A DNA stretch of 11,481 bases from Gammaproteobacteria bacterium. Its GTDB lineage: Bacteria > Pseudomonadota > Gammaproteobacteria > UBA11654. The notes below the pieces were generated by a model, which was given only the letters and a program-made list of their open reading frames with translations, was not told the DNA's origin and did not search any database. Below are positions 1 to 6,900 of this stretch, in pieces (the first letter of the stretch is position 1; the number at the start of each line of letters is the position of its first letter). Position numbers and translations under genes: made by a program. The stretch lies in the NCBI GenBank assembly GCA_018672815.1, contig JABHDX010000086.1:1-11481 (forward strand), read 5' to 3'.

Positions 1-603
1 TCAGGATTAAGTTCTGCTTATCTTCGTTATGATATCAGTGCTTTAATGCAACAAATAAATAATGTACATAAAGGGACATACCTTTCATCAGAAAGTACAC
101 ATCCATCATGGCTAATTAGAGTTAGAGCATTACAGTTTTTCTCTATGAGTGAAATGTATAATAAAGAAATTCTAGAAACCAATAATAATCTTGGTGATCC
201 AATAGAGAGAGTTGATGAATTGATATATAATGACTTGGAAAGCTTTATTGATAAGCCTATTAGAAAAGAAATAGAAGATTCAAAAAAAGATTTATCTTTT
301 TGGATTCATATTTTTGCAGTACTAGATGATGATAAATTCGACAAAAAAGAACAAGAAATCATCAAACAAGAATTTGGTGAAAAACAATTAAATAAAATAA
401 AGAAAATCCTTACCTCATCAAATAAAGAACAATCTAGGAATTTCATAAATAGTTTACTAGAAGAAAAAATTTCTGGGTTAGCTCATATAGCTCCAAAAGA
501 ATCTCAAATTTTCTATAGAAATGAAATTAATAATGCCGAACGGAAGCTAAATATAGAAAACCTAGAGTCAAAAATAGTATTAAGCATAAAAAAAATAAAA
601 TAG
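1..603 (+). CDS. M48-like metallopeptidase with TerB-like tail, 3' part only
   Basis: The frame is open from base 1, so the gene starts outside the window; 200 codons and a TAG stop are visible. Around codons 31-43 the segment STHPSWLIRVRAL matches the signature that follows the catalytic site in M48 (HtpX/Ste24-like) zinc proteases, where a conserved 'S-x-HP...R-x-x-AL' precedes the C-terminal region. The HExxH zinc motif would lie upstream and cannot be checked. Codons about 97-140 (FWIHIFAVLDDDKFDKKEQE) look like the helix - acidic loop - helix of TerB-like domains, which are sometimes fused to M48 proteases. The last third is very Lys/Asn/Glu rich. The ATG at 46 is internal, not the true start. 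No terminator is evident after the stop. The protease call rests on one motif and is moderately sure; the TerB-like call is weaker. Confidence 0.6.
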   Translation, partial: SGLSSAYLRYDISALMQQINNVHKGTYLSSESTHPSWLIRVRALQFFSMSEMYNKEILETNNNLGDPIERVDELIYNDLESFIDKPIRKEIEDSKKDLSFWIHIFAVLDDDKFDKKEQEIIKQEFGEKQLNKIKKILTSSNKEQSRNFINSLLEEKISGLAHIAPKESQIFYRNEINNAERKLNIENLESKIVLSIKKIK

Positions 604-656
604 ATACCTAGATAAAAGCTCTGATGTCCGAAATGAAGAATAAAAAAGAATTAATA

Positions 657-687
657 TTGTCAATGAAACGCCTCTTCCTCATATATA
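657..687 (+). promoter_or_regulatory. possible sigma70-type promoter for the 746-1186 gene
   Basis: TTGTCA (657-662, 5 of 6 to the -35 consensus) is followed after 19 bases by TATATA (682-687), within an alternating AT run. It would give a leader of about 50 bases carrying the first copy of the 700/1286 repeat. The spacing is long and the region is AT-rich, so this is weak. Confidence 0.22.
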
Positions 688-699
688 TAAAGCCTATAA

Positions 700-730
700 C
701 CTCAGTCAAGCAATCATAAATTGTTGGTGT
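700..730 (+). repeat. direct repeat, copy A (partner at 1286-1317)
   Basis: This stretch begins CCTCAGTCAAG (700-710) and contains AAATTGTTG (718-726). The same two blocks recur, nearly equally spaced, at 1286-1296 and 1303-1311; about 28 of 34 aligned positions agree with small gaps. Copy A ends 15 bases before the start codon at 746 and copy B lies 100 bases after that gene's stop, so the pair brackets the gene. The nature of the repeat is unknown. Confidence 0.6.
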
Positions 731-745
731 GTTAAGATAATATTT

Positions 746-1186
746 ATGACAGCAATTCCAATTCCCAAAGACCCAAAAAAACGAGACAAGCTTATAAAAG
801 CCCACTTGATTGGTGAGAAACTTAAAGCCCAATATGACGAAGTATGTAATCAAGGATTAAAGATTGCTAAAGAGATGGGTGCATTGATCGGCAAGATTAA
901 TGAGGCTAAGTTAAAGATTAAAAAAGCCACTCAGACCAAAGATGGACCCATAGTTATAGATGATTATTTGACTCGAAAGAACTGCCTACTCAACATTAAA
1001 ATTTGGGCTAATGATTACCTAGCTTTAAAAAAAGAGTTAGATATTAATTCTAGAAAAAGAGATTATCTGTTTCTGCATATGAAGAATAGAGTCGTCATCG
1101 GTCTTAGTAATGTAGCAAATTTGGTTGCTAAGATGAGAGGAAAAGAACCTAAAGCGTTCACAGGCTTGTCAGTTGTGAAGAAATAG
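746..1186 (+). CDS. Lysine-rich helical protein of unknown function
   Basis: I do not recognise this 146-residue protein. It has no signal peptide or membrane segment, is strongly basic, and looks mostly helical; residues about 10-70 are Lys/Ala/Leu-rich with a coiled-coil feel, so it is probably cytoplasmic. The ATG at 746 has no convincing Shine-Dalgarno sequence, but no better start is seen and the opposite strand has only poor open frames here. The C-terminus may be altered: the frame ends soon after GLS at 'VVKK', while the next frame continues from base 1177 as EEIADDPSFYERWKYE and stops at 1225-1227, which reads like natural protein. A small indel around 1165-1180 could have truncated an original protein of about 158 residues. 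Direct repeats at 700 and 1286 flank the gene, suggesting a mobile or recently rearranged unit. That it is a gene is fairly likely; no function can be given. Confidence 0.55.
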   Translation: MTAIPIPKDPKKRDKLIKAHLIGEKLKAQYDEVCNQGLKIAKEMGALIGKINEAKLKIKKATQTKDGPIVIDDYLTRKNCLLNIKIWANDYLALKKELDINSRKRDYLFLHMKNRVVIGLSNVANLVAKMRGKEPKAFTGLSVVKK

Positions 1187-1227
1187 CGGATGATCCATCT
1201 TTCTATGAGCGTTGGAAGTACGAATAA
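1177..1227 (+). other. Possible frameshifted C-terminal tail of the preceding gene
   Basis: Reading from 1177 in the frame shifted relative to the 746 gene gives 16 residues, EEIADDPSFYERWKYE, then TAA. The composition (acidic helix start, then aromatic and charged residues) is much more protein-like than expected from chance intergenic DNA. Upstream this frame is closed by a stop at 1150-1152, so any shift would fall between 1153 and about 1180. It is a hypothesis from reading-frame quality only. Confidence 0.3.
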
Positions 1228-1258
1228 AAGACTCCCAAAAACTAACAAACTGAGCAAC

Positions 1259-1273
1259 CTCAGTAAACTGCTT
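1259..1273 (+). repeat. 15-bp direct repeat, left copy (partner at 9451-9465)
   Basis: CTCAGTAAACTGCTT is identical, in the same orientation, at 9451-9465. Both copies are preceded by CAA (with one extra C here), giving 18 of 19 matching positions with one gap. The two copies lie outside genes and enclose the zinc-binding gene, the secreted protein and the two-gene operon. They could be footprints of an insertion. Confidence 0.65.
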
Positions 1274-1285
1274 GTACTAACAAAT

Positions 1286-1317
1286 CCTCAGTCAAGATTC
1301 ACAAATTGTTGATGGTT
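1286..1317 (+). repeat. direct repeat, copy B (partner at 700-730)
   Basis: Starts CCTCAGTCAAG and includes AAATTGTTG, as in copy A. Unlike copy A, its right side continues to GGTTGAGG (1314-1321), which can pair with the left end CCTCAGTCA to form a 9-bp stem with two G-T wobbles and an 18-base loop. Copy B begins 13 bases after the 1259-1273 repeat, so the two repeat types are clustered at this junction. Confidence 0.55.
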
Positions 1318-1443
1318 GAGGTGTAGTCATAAAGAAAAGACAGAGGATGATGAGAGGTTTTTTCATTATTATAATCTACTCCAACAACTGGGTTCCAACA
1401 AGGCCCAAATAATCCTAACAAACACCTTGCAATTCCATTTCCT

Positions 1444-1505
1444 ATAAAACTCTTTACTGGTAGACATTTCAAGGAGTGCCTTGGCCATTAATTAAAGAGT
1501 TTTAT
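1444..1505. repeat. perfect 13-bp inverted repeat with nested hairpin
   Basis: The arm 1444-1456 (ATAAAACTCTTTA) is the exact reverse complement of 1493-1505, separated by 36 bases. Inside the spacer is a second perfect stem, CAAGG (1470-1474) and CCTTG (1479-1483), around a 4-base loop. The right arm overlaps the last codons of the minus-strand gene at 1488-1781, so a transcript of that gene would end in this structure. It may act as a terminator or 3'-stabilising hairpin (the arm's TTTTAT end is U-rich), or be the folded end of a mobile cassette. Confidence 0.6.
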
Positions 1506-1781
1506 TCTTTTTCCCATGGCATAAAGATATCTAATCTCGGCCATAGATTCACGGTGTCGTTTGAGCATTTCCTTGGTGTAGAGTCCATGCTTATAGTTGC
1601 CATTTAAAGCCCCCTGGGGGGCACCTCCTTTAGCTCCATGGAGTTGGCATCGAGGCCGCCCCCTTAAAGCTGGTTTTTGACAAGGCGTACCCTTTCTGGT
1701 CTTGGCAAGGCAGCGTTTCCCTGGCCAATCTGGGCCAAATTGCCAGTGAAGTAAACTAGGGGTAATTGCCTTCGCTTTCAT
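1488..1781 (-). CDS. Small Cys/His zinc-binding 'HGG/HGA' motif protein
   Basis: This 97-residue protein contains the hallmark of a widespread family of short bacterial and phage proteins: C24-x9-C34-x10-C45-x2-H48 followed by GAKGGAPQGALNGNYKHGLYTKE. The usual form is C...CRxHGGxSTGP, where three Cys and one His are expected to bind zinc. Some members carry misleading annotations such as 'glucan biosynthesis'; the real role is unknown and I assign none. They are often found in phages, integron cassettes and genomic islands. The gene is visibly GC-richer (about 55% over 1621-1680) than everything around it, which points to transfer. The ATG at 1781 has no clear Shine-Dalgarno sequence (CAACCCC precedes it). 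A 9-bp-arm palindrome sits 8 bases upstream of the start, and a 13-bp inverted repeat covers its 3' end. Confidence 0.75.
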   Translation of the reverse strand: MKAKAITPSLLHWQFGPDWPGKRCLAKTRKGTPCQKPALRGRPRCQLHGAKGGAPQGALNGNYKHGLYTKEMLKRHRESMAEIRYLYAMGKRIKLFN

Positions 1782-1789
1782 GGGGTTGA

Positions 1790-1809
1790 TTGAAATAGTG
1801 CTATTTCAA
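1790..1809. promoter_or_regulatory. palindrome upstream of zinc-protein gene, possible operator
   Basis: TTGAAATAG - TG - CTATTTCAA: perfect 9-bp arms around two bases. Such a tight spacer suits a dimeric DNA-binding protein better than an RNA hairpin. It lies 8 bases upstream of the minus-strand start at 1781 and 17 bases beyond the stop of the 1827-2243 gene, so it could control the zinc-protein gene. No known regulator site is recognised. Confidence 0.4.
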
Positions 1810-1826
1810 GCATTAAACGATAATCA

Positions 1827-2243
1827 TTAGAACAGTTTTTTAGAAGTCTTTATTTTTTTGATTCTATTCAGCAAAAGTGTTGCATCAACTCGGTCGCAAT
1901 AGAGTCTCTTCCATTTAGAACCATAGGCTACACTTTTATAAATAAATCTCTCTATGTCAGCATGGTGTTGAAATTCATGAGAAAATATATCCCAGTAATA
2001 AAAATTGCCAGTAAACCGCCATGTCACATCACTATTATTTACCGTAGTTATACCCGAGGTTTTATTCTCTAATCCGTCTACATCACCATCGGAGCTAAGA
2101 ACAAGTTCGTATTCAAGAAAACGGTCTGTGTTTGCAGAAGCTTTGTTGTAGCAAGCAAAGGCCTTGTGCTCAATAGCATGGGACACATTGGCGATCCCAA
2201 GGCAGAATGCAGTGAAGACAATCGTTTTGCTAATTCCATTCAT
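1827..2243 (-). CDS. Secreted protein of unknown function
   Basis: The 138-residue product begins with a clear Sec signal peptide: a short n-region with Lys6, a hydrophobic stretch of about residues 7-20, and a VSHA cleavage site after Ala23. The mature protein of about 115 residues is probably periplasmic. It has two cysteines (31 and 116) near its two ends that could form a disulfide, a central region rich in aromatic residues (WRFTGNFYYWDIFSHEFQHH), and a basic C-terminal tail. I recognise no family. The start at 2243 fits the signal peptide, although the Shine-Dalgarno sequence is poor. It is divergent from the membrane-protein gene at 2289, with only 45 bp between the start codons, so the two could share regulation. 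It may be a periplasmic partner of that protein, but this is inferred from position and localisation only. Confidence 0.65.
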   Translation of the reverse strand: MNGISKTIVFTAFCLGIANVSHAIEHKAFACYNKASANTDRFLEYELVLSSDGDVDGLENKTSGITTVNNSDVTWRFTGNFYYWDIFSHEFQHHADIERFIYKSVAYGSKWKRLYCDRVDATLLLNRIKKIKTSKKLF

Positions 2244-2255
2244 TGTGCTTATATT
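2227..2255 (+). promoter_or_regulatory. sigma70-type promoter for the 2289-9424 operon
   Basis: TTGCTA (2227-2232, 4 of 6) and TATATT (2250-2255, 5 of 6) are separated by exactly 17 bases. Transcription would begin near 2262, leaving a leader of about 27 bases. The -35 element lies inside the first codons of the divergent gene, so transcription of the two genes probably interferes or is jointly controlled. Confidence 0.4.
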
Positions 2256-2288
2256 AATAGATTAAAGAGATAAATAGAAATTTAAATT

Positions 2289-3953
2289 GTGTATAAGAAT
2301 GGGTTGAAACAATACTGTTTAGTCGCATTGTTTATTGCAATGGGCTCTTTAGCAATGATGCATTCAGCCCCAGTTCTGGCACAAAGCTCGAAGTGCACTG
2401 TACCTAGTCTTTATTTTCCCATAACCCCTAGTGGGCTGACAGCATCCACTAGTGAATTGAGAAAATCATTAGCTGCTTTTGAGCGTTATCAAGAGAGAAT
2501 TGATGCCTACAATCACTGCTTAGTGAAGCAGAATAAGAAGAGAAAATACGAAGATTATAAAAAGCGGTCGGCTGCGATAATCAATCAAGAAATTCGTTTA
2601 TACAATCTACGGAATGGACAAGCCTGCAAAATTACCTTTGATTCAAAAACAGGGAGTCTCATATCCAACAATAAAAAGTTTTCAGATCGACTGATTAAAG
2701 CTTTATGGGAGCTGGAATACCCTGCGAGAATCCAAGAAAATCAAACTTTAAATCTGGGCTTGAGAAACATTGGTATTGATATTACTAAGAGCGGGCGTAC
2801 TGCGTGCAATAACCGCTATATTTATTTGCGAAAAAGCGCACAATTTTACTCTCTTTCAAAACAGTGCCCCCTTGCTATTCAGTACGCAAGCGCTGCAAAG
2901 AAAATCTTAAATGCATCCAAATCTGATCCAGCTTTGAAAAAAGAGAGCGAGCAACTAGATAAAGTAATTAACAATATACAAATATGCCTCAAGAAAGAAG
3001 AAGAGCAACGAACTAAATCAATTACCAAAAATCAAACTCCAGAGTCAAAAAAACTAGTAACATCGGCATCATCTGAGCCAATGGTAGAGGTTTCCAGTGC
3101 TGCAAGAGAATTGCAAAAAATAAACACAAAAAATGAGGCCTTAACGACAACAAATCAGGAATTAACAGGGCAATTATCGAATCTACAAAGTAAATTAAAG
3201 TCCACAAAACAAGAACTGGTAAATAGCCAACAGAATGAGCAAAAATTAAAAACAACCATCGAGGGATTGCAGACCAGGACAGACAACTACATAAAAGATT
3301 TATCCAGTGCTGATGAATTGGTTATCCAATTGCAACGAGAGCTTAGAGAAAGTTCGCAAAACCTTGCAGACCTTACAGCACAAGTTGACAATCTTGAGCA
3401 ACAGCTGTTGAGGAGTGAACTGGATTTTAAAAACACTCAAACAGAGCTTCAAGAGACCCAACAAACACTTGAAGCAACACAGAAGGATTTGAGGTGGGCA
3501 CGAGGACAGCCAACCATTTCTCCCTATTGGGCTTTGTTGCTGATTCCTTTTTTGGTGATTGGTTTAATTCTGTTTAAGAAGCAAAAAGAAGAGGAGCTAG
3601 AGGCAGCAAACAGACCAGAGGATTTCTCAGATGTGTCCTTGGCCACTGAGATGGCAGAACTTTGGAAGCAGAAAAACTACAACAAAGCACTTAAATCATC
3701 ATTAAGAAAAGCGAAATTATTGAACAATCCTGATGCAAGAACGTATCACTTTATCAGGGGTTATTTGAAACACTTGATTAATCACGACAAGGAGGTGATT
3801 GTTGATTTTGAGACGTTGATGAAATACGCTCTGATAGAGTTATTAGGTAATAAAGTGGCGGTAGATTTGAATCAATTTAGAATGAAATCGGACAGCGAGA
3901 CAACAGAATATTTTGTCAAAGGTCTGCACGTAGCCAAAGAAAAAATCGAGTAA
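2289..3953 (+). CDS. Membrane-anchored periplasmic coiled-coil protein, putative sensor
   Basis: This 554-residue protein is not a family I recognise, but its architecture is clear. Residues 1-31 are a signal peptide (Lys-rich start, hydrophobic core, cleavage at PVLA|QSS). The mature N-terminal part to about 235 has six cysteines, an even number suited to disulfides, in a helical domain. About 270-405 is a Gln/Glu/Leu heptad coiled coil. Residues about 413-429 (YWALLLIPFLVIGLILF) form one membrane helix followed by KKQK, as expected for the cytoplasmic side. The tail 430-554 is helical, with a TPR-like piece (AELWKQKNYNKALKSSLRKA). So most of the chain lies in the periplasm and a 125-residue tail faces the cytoplasm. 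GTG at 2289 is chosen because a later ATG would remove the charged start of the signal peptide; its ribosome site is weak. The stop is 8 bp before the helicase gene, so the two are surely cotranscribed. Passing a periplasmic or envelope signal to the helicase-nuclease is an inference. Confidence 0.75.
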   Translation: MYKNGLKQYCLVALFIAMGSLAMMHSAPVLAQSSKCTVPSLYFPITPSGLTASTSELRKSLAAFERYQERIDAYNHCLVKQNKKRKYEDYKKRSAAIINQEIRLYNLRNGQACKITFDSKTGSLISNNKKFSDRLIKALWELEYPARIQENQTLNLGLRNIGIDITKSGRTACNNRYIYLRKSAQFYSLSKQCPLAIQYASAAKKILNASKSDPALKKESEQLDKVINNIQICLKKEEEQRTKSITKNQTPESKKLVTSASSEPMVEVSSAARELQKINTKNEALTTTNQELTGQLSNLQSKLKSTKQELVNSQQNEQKLKTTIEGLQTRTDNYIKDLSSADELVIQLQRELRESSQNLADLTAQVDNLEQQLLRSELDFKNTQTELQETQQTLEATQKDLRWARGQPTISPYWALLLIPFLVIGLILFKKQKEEELEAANRPEDFSDVSLATEMAELWKQKNYNKALKSSLRKAKLLNNPDARTYHFIRGYLKHLINHDKEVIVDFETLMKYALIELLGNKVAVDLNQFRMKSDSETTEYFVKGLHVAKEKIE

Positions 3954-3961
3954 TTAAGATT

Positions 3962-6900
3962 ATGTCTGACATCACTGAATATTTAGAAAGAGAAAGAGCG
4001 ACTCTACTGGGGAATAATCTTTCTCGAAGCAGCACTTTAATTAATAAAGACGAAAAAACAGTAAAAATGTTAAAGATTATTGATGAGGACCCTAATTTTG
4101 TTTACAAACATTTAATCAATAAAGACAAACCTTTCAATATTGTTCCCATGCCTGAACCGAATCTGAAAAACCTTAATAAATCTGTTACAGAAGAAGAAAA
4201 AATTAATCTTAAAGAAGCTGGGTTCATTGAGATTGATGAAGAAACCTCCAAATGCACTTGGATCAGAAGCACAGATACTGATGATGAATCTGACGAACAA
4301 GACAACGAAATTAAAATTGCCCGATGGGCAAAAGCACTTGGTATCAATACCGATTATGAGGTACCGAAAACAGAGATGGCTGAACTGGGTGGAGCTCAGA
4401 CAGACAAAAACTTACAAACTTTTCTCTACGAAAAGGACCTCATCCTTAAACTCAGGAGTCTTAACCAAAAGACCAGAAGTGATGACGCAGAGCTTGGAAT
4501 TAAAAGTCTCTATTTGGCTTTGGGATTTCTGGAATGGTATGACGATAAAAATCGAAAGTGCCAATCACCACTGGTCTTACTTCCTGTTTCGATTGATATC
4601 GATAGGTATAGCAAATGCTCCATTCAATACAATGGAGATGATGTAGAGTCGAATAAAGCTTTGTTACTTAGAATGGAAAGAGAAGGCATTGAGTTGCCTG
4701 AATTTGACACATCTGATCCAGATGAAGTGGACATTGAGCAGTACTTTGAAAAAATTAATGAAGCCATTGATGAGAAAGATGATTGGTGCATTAGGCGATA
4801 CATCAGTATGAGTGATTACAATCTAACCGAGTTGGAATTTTATGAAGACTTGAATCCTGAAAATTGGAATGCAGGCGTATTGGAGGCAAATGAATTTCTC
4901 ATGCAGGCAACCAGAGAAGGTGATGTGGAACAACCTGATAGGGAACACAGGGGTGAATGCAATATTGAGGAAAGTGATCTTCTAGAAAAGCGATTGGATT
5001 TAGTGTTTGAAGCCGATCCTTCTCAATATCTAACAATTAAGGAGGCAGCAAATAAAAAGGATTTAGTTGTCTCTGGCCCTCCGGGAACAGGTAAATCACA
5101 AACCATTGCGAACATGATTGGCCAATTTATTAGTCAGGGAAACACGGTACTGTTTGTGTCCCAGAAAAAGGTTGCCTTGGATGTAGTTCGGAGAAATCTC
5201 GACTCAAAAAATCTTGGACAGCTTTGTTTTGAACTGCTGAGTGCAAAATCAAACAGGGGTAAGATCATTGGCGATCTCAAGAACAGATATAATTTGTACA
5301 ATCAACCGACGATTGATCATGAGGAAATAGAACAAGCCATTGATGACAATGTGAATCACCGCTATGCACTCGTTGATTCTCTCAACGCCCACGCAATACT
5401 TATGAGTGAGAAGTTTGCTGACTCCAATATAACTACTTTTGACATTTTAACTACAGCAGGCTCTCTAAGAAAACAGCTAGGTGAATTAGGAGCCAATATC
5501 ACTCTATTGAACCATCTGGGTAGAGGTTTTGAATTTACCAGAAAATTGTACCGTGATCAGAAAGATCAAATGAGCCAGTATCAGCTATTATTAAATAAGG
5601 TCAAAGATTTTGGTACGATTCAAGAAAACCCTTGGTATGGTTTTCAGAATTACACAGTGATGCGACATGATTACGATTCTTTATTCCAAGACCTCAAAGA
5701 CTATCAGGCTTCTATCAGTGATCTCATTGAGAGATGTGAGGAGTTTCAAGCAATAACGGATGCAGATGAGATTGTTGAACTAGATGCTTTAGATAAGCAC
5801 AAAGAATTCGTAGATCAATTTAAAGCAATCAATATACAGACCCTTGGAGAAAAAATTTCCAAGATTTTTGCAGAAGTAAGTTATGAAGACCTATCCAATG
5901 CCTTGAATCAGTATGATCCTTTATACAAAAGCTTGAATTATAAAGTATCTGAAGTTCTTCCGGGTTGGCAAACCATTGATAGTAAAATCTTTGATGAATT
6001 ATCCAAGAGTTTAGATTCAATTCCTGCTCTTTCTGAGAAGATAAAAAAATATGAACGAGACGAGTTAAAACAACAAATAGAAGAATACCAAGAAGTAATT
6101 AACCATTTTTTCCTCAGCTATGAAGAAATAATAAAGATTGCAAATCGTCTTGAAATTGAAGATATATCAAGCTTTCAATCCTTCCGGTCATTGAACACAA
6201 TTCAGCAATTTTTAGAAAATCATAAAGAATTCGTCCCCGAAATCAGAGACGAAAAATTTCACAATGAACAGTTGGATGATTACCTTGTAGCTTTGGATGA
6301 CAAGGTGAAGCTATTTAAGACAGAAGAGAAAATGCTAAGACCGTACCTCAACACCGATATAATCAATTTTACCGAGATGAAGCCACATTTCAGAGCTTTG
6401 AATGCTAAAGGTATTTTTCAGAAATTCAGTGAAGAATACATTCAGGCAAGAAAGTATCTTAAAGAAATAACCTCAACAAGCGCTGAGCAGAATAATACTA
6501 GCCGTCTCAAGCATTTTATGACTTACTATCATTTACTTGAAGACAGAGAAGAATTTGATCGTGATATAGAGGGGGTAAACTTACTTGGGAAGCACTTTAA
6601 GGGCCATGAAACAAATGTCTCAGAGCTCAAGCAAGTGAGGAAATTTTATAAAGAGGTTCGGCAAAATTTTACCGGAACAAACCAAAAATTTGGCACTAAA
6701 ATAATCAATCTACCTCTAGGTGAATTTTTGGAAATTGCTAACTCTGTGGATGCTGAACTCAGCAACAAATCAATTGCTCTGTATGAAAAAACAAAAGACT
6801 TCTACATCCTTTCCAAGTTACCAGTCGATCAACAACAGGAATTTTTTTCCAAGAAGTCTTTGACAGAACTCAAAACCGCAATGAATGATGTTGCAAAAGT

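Larger units (their letters stand above)
1187..1487. other. 301-bp intergenic region with repeats and hairpins, no clear gene
   Basis: Contents from left to right: the frameshifted tail (to 1227); a perfect hairpin ACTGAG-CAAC-CTCAGT (1249-1264) without a T-tract; one copy of the 15-bp direct repeat (1259-1273); repeat copy B (1286-1317), which with 1321 can also fold as a 9-bp stem (1286-1294 with 1313-1321, two G-T pairs); and the left arm of the 13-bp inverted repeat (1444-1456). On the minus strand a 24-codon frame (1292-1366) encodes a Lys-Lys plus hydrophobic peptide resembling a signal-peptide stub. No convincing promoter or Rho-independent terminator was found. Confidence 0.6.

Noticed and set aside
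608..853. 81-codon minus-strand open frame
   Set aside because: It overlaps the start of the better-supported plus-strand gene, has low-complexity Phe/Ile-rich sequence and no ribosome site.
1063..1257. 64-codon minus-strand open frame
   Set aside because: It lies antisense to the 746-1186 gene and the following gap, with no family resemblance or ribosome site.
1237..1330. Possible integron attC site in the repeat-rich gap
   Set aside because: No properly placed RYYYAAC / GTTRRRY core pair could be found and no integrase gene is present; the repeats are better left unnamed.
1811..1830. Fur-box-like sequence GATAATCATTA between the minus-strand genes
   Set aside because: Only two of the three hexamers fit, it overlaps a stop codon, and the window is AT-rich; not enough to call an iron-regulated site.
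4227..4646. 139-codon open frame inside the helicase gene, other frame
   Set aside because: It is a shadow: the overlapping frame encodes the recognisable DUF4011-like N-terminal region of the helicase.
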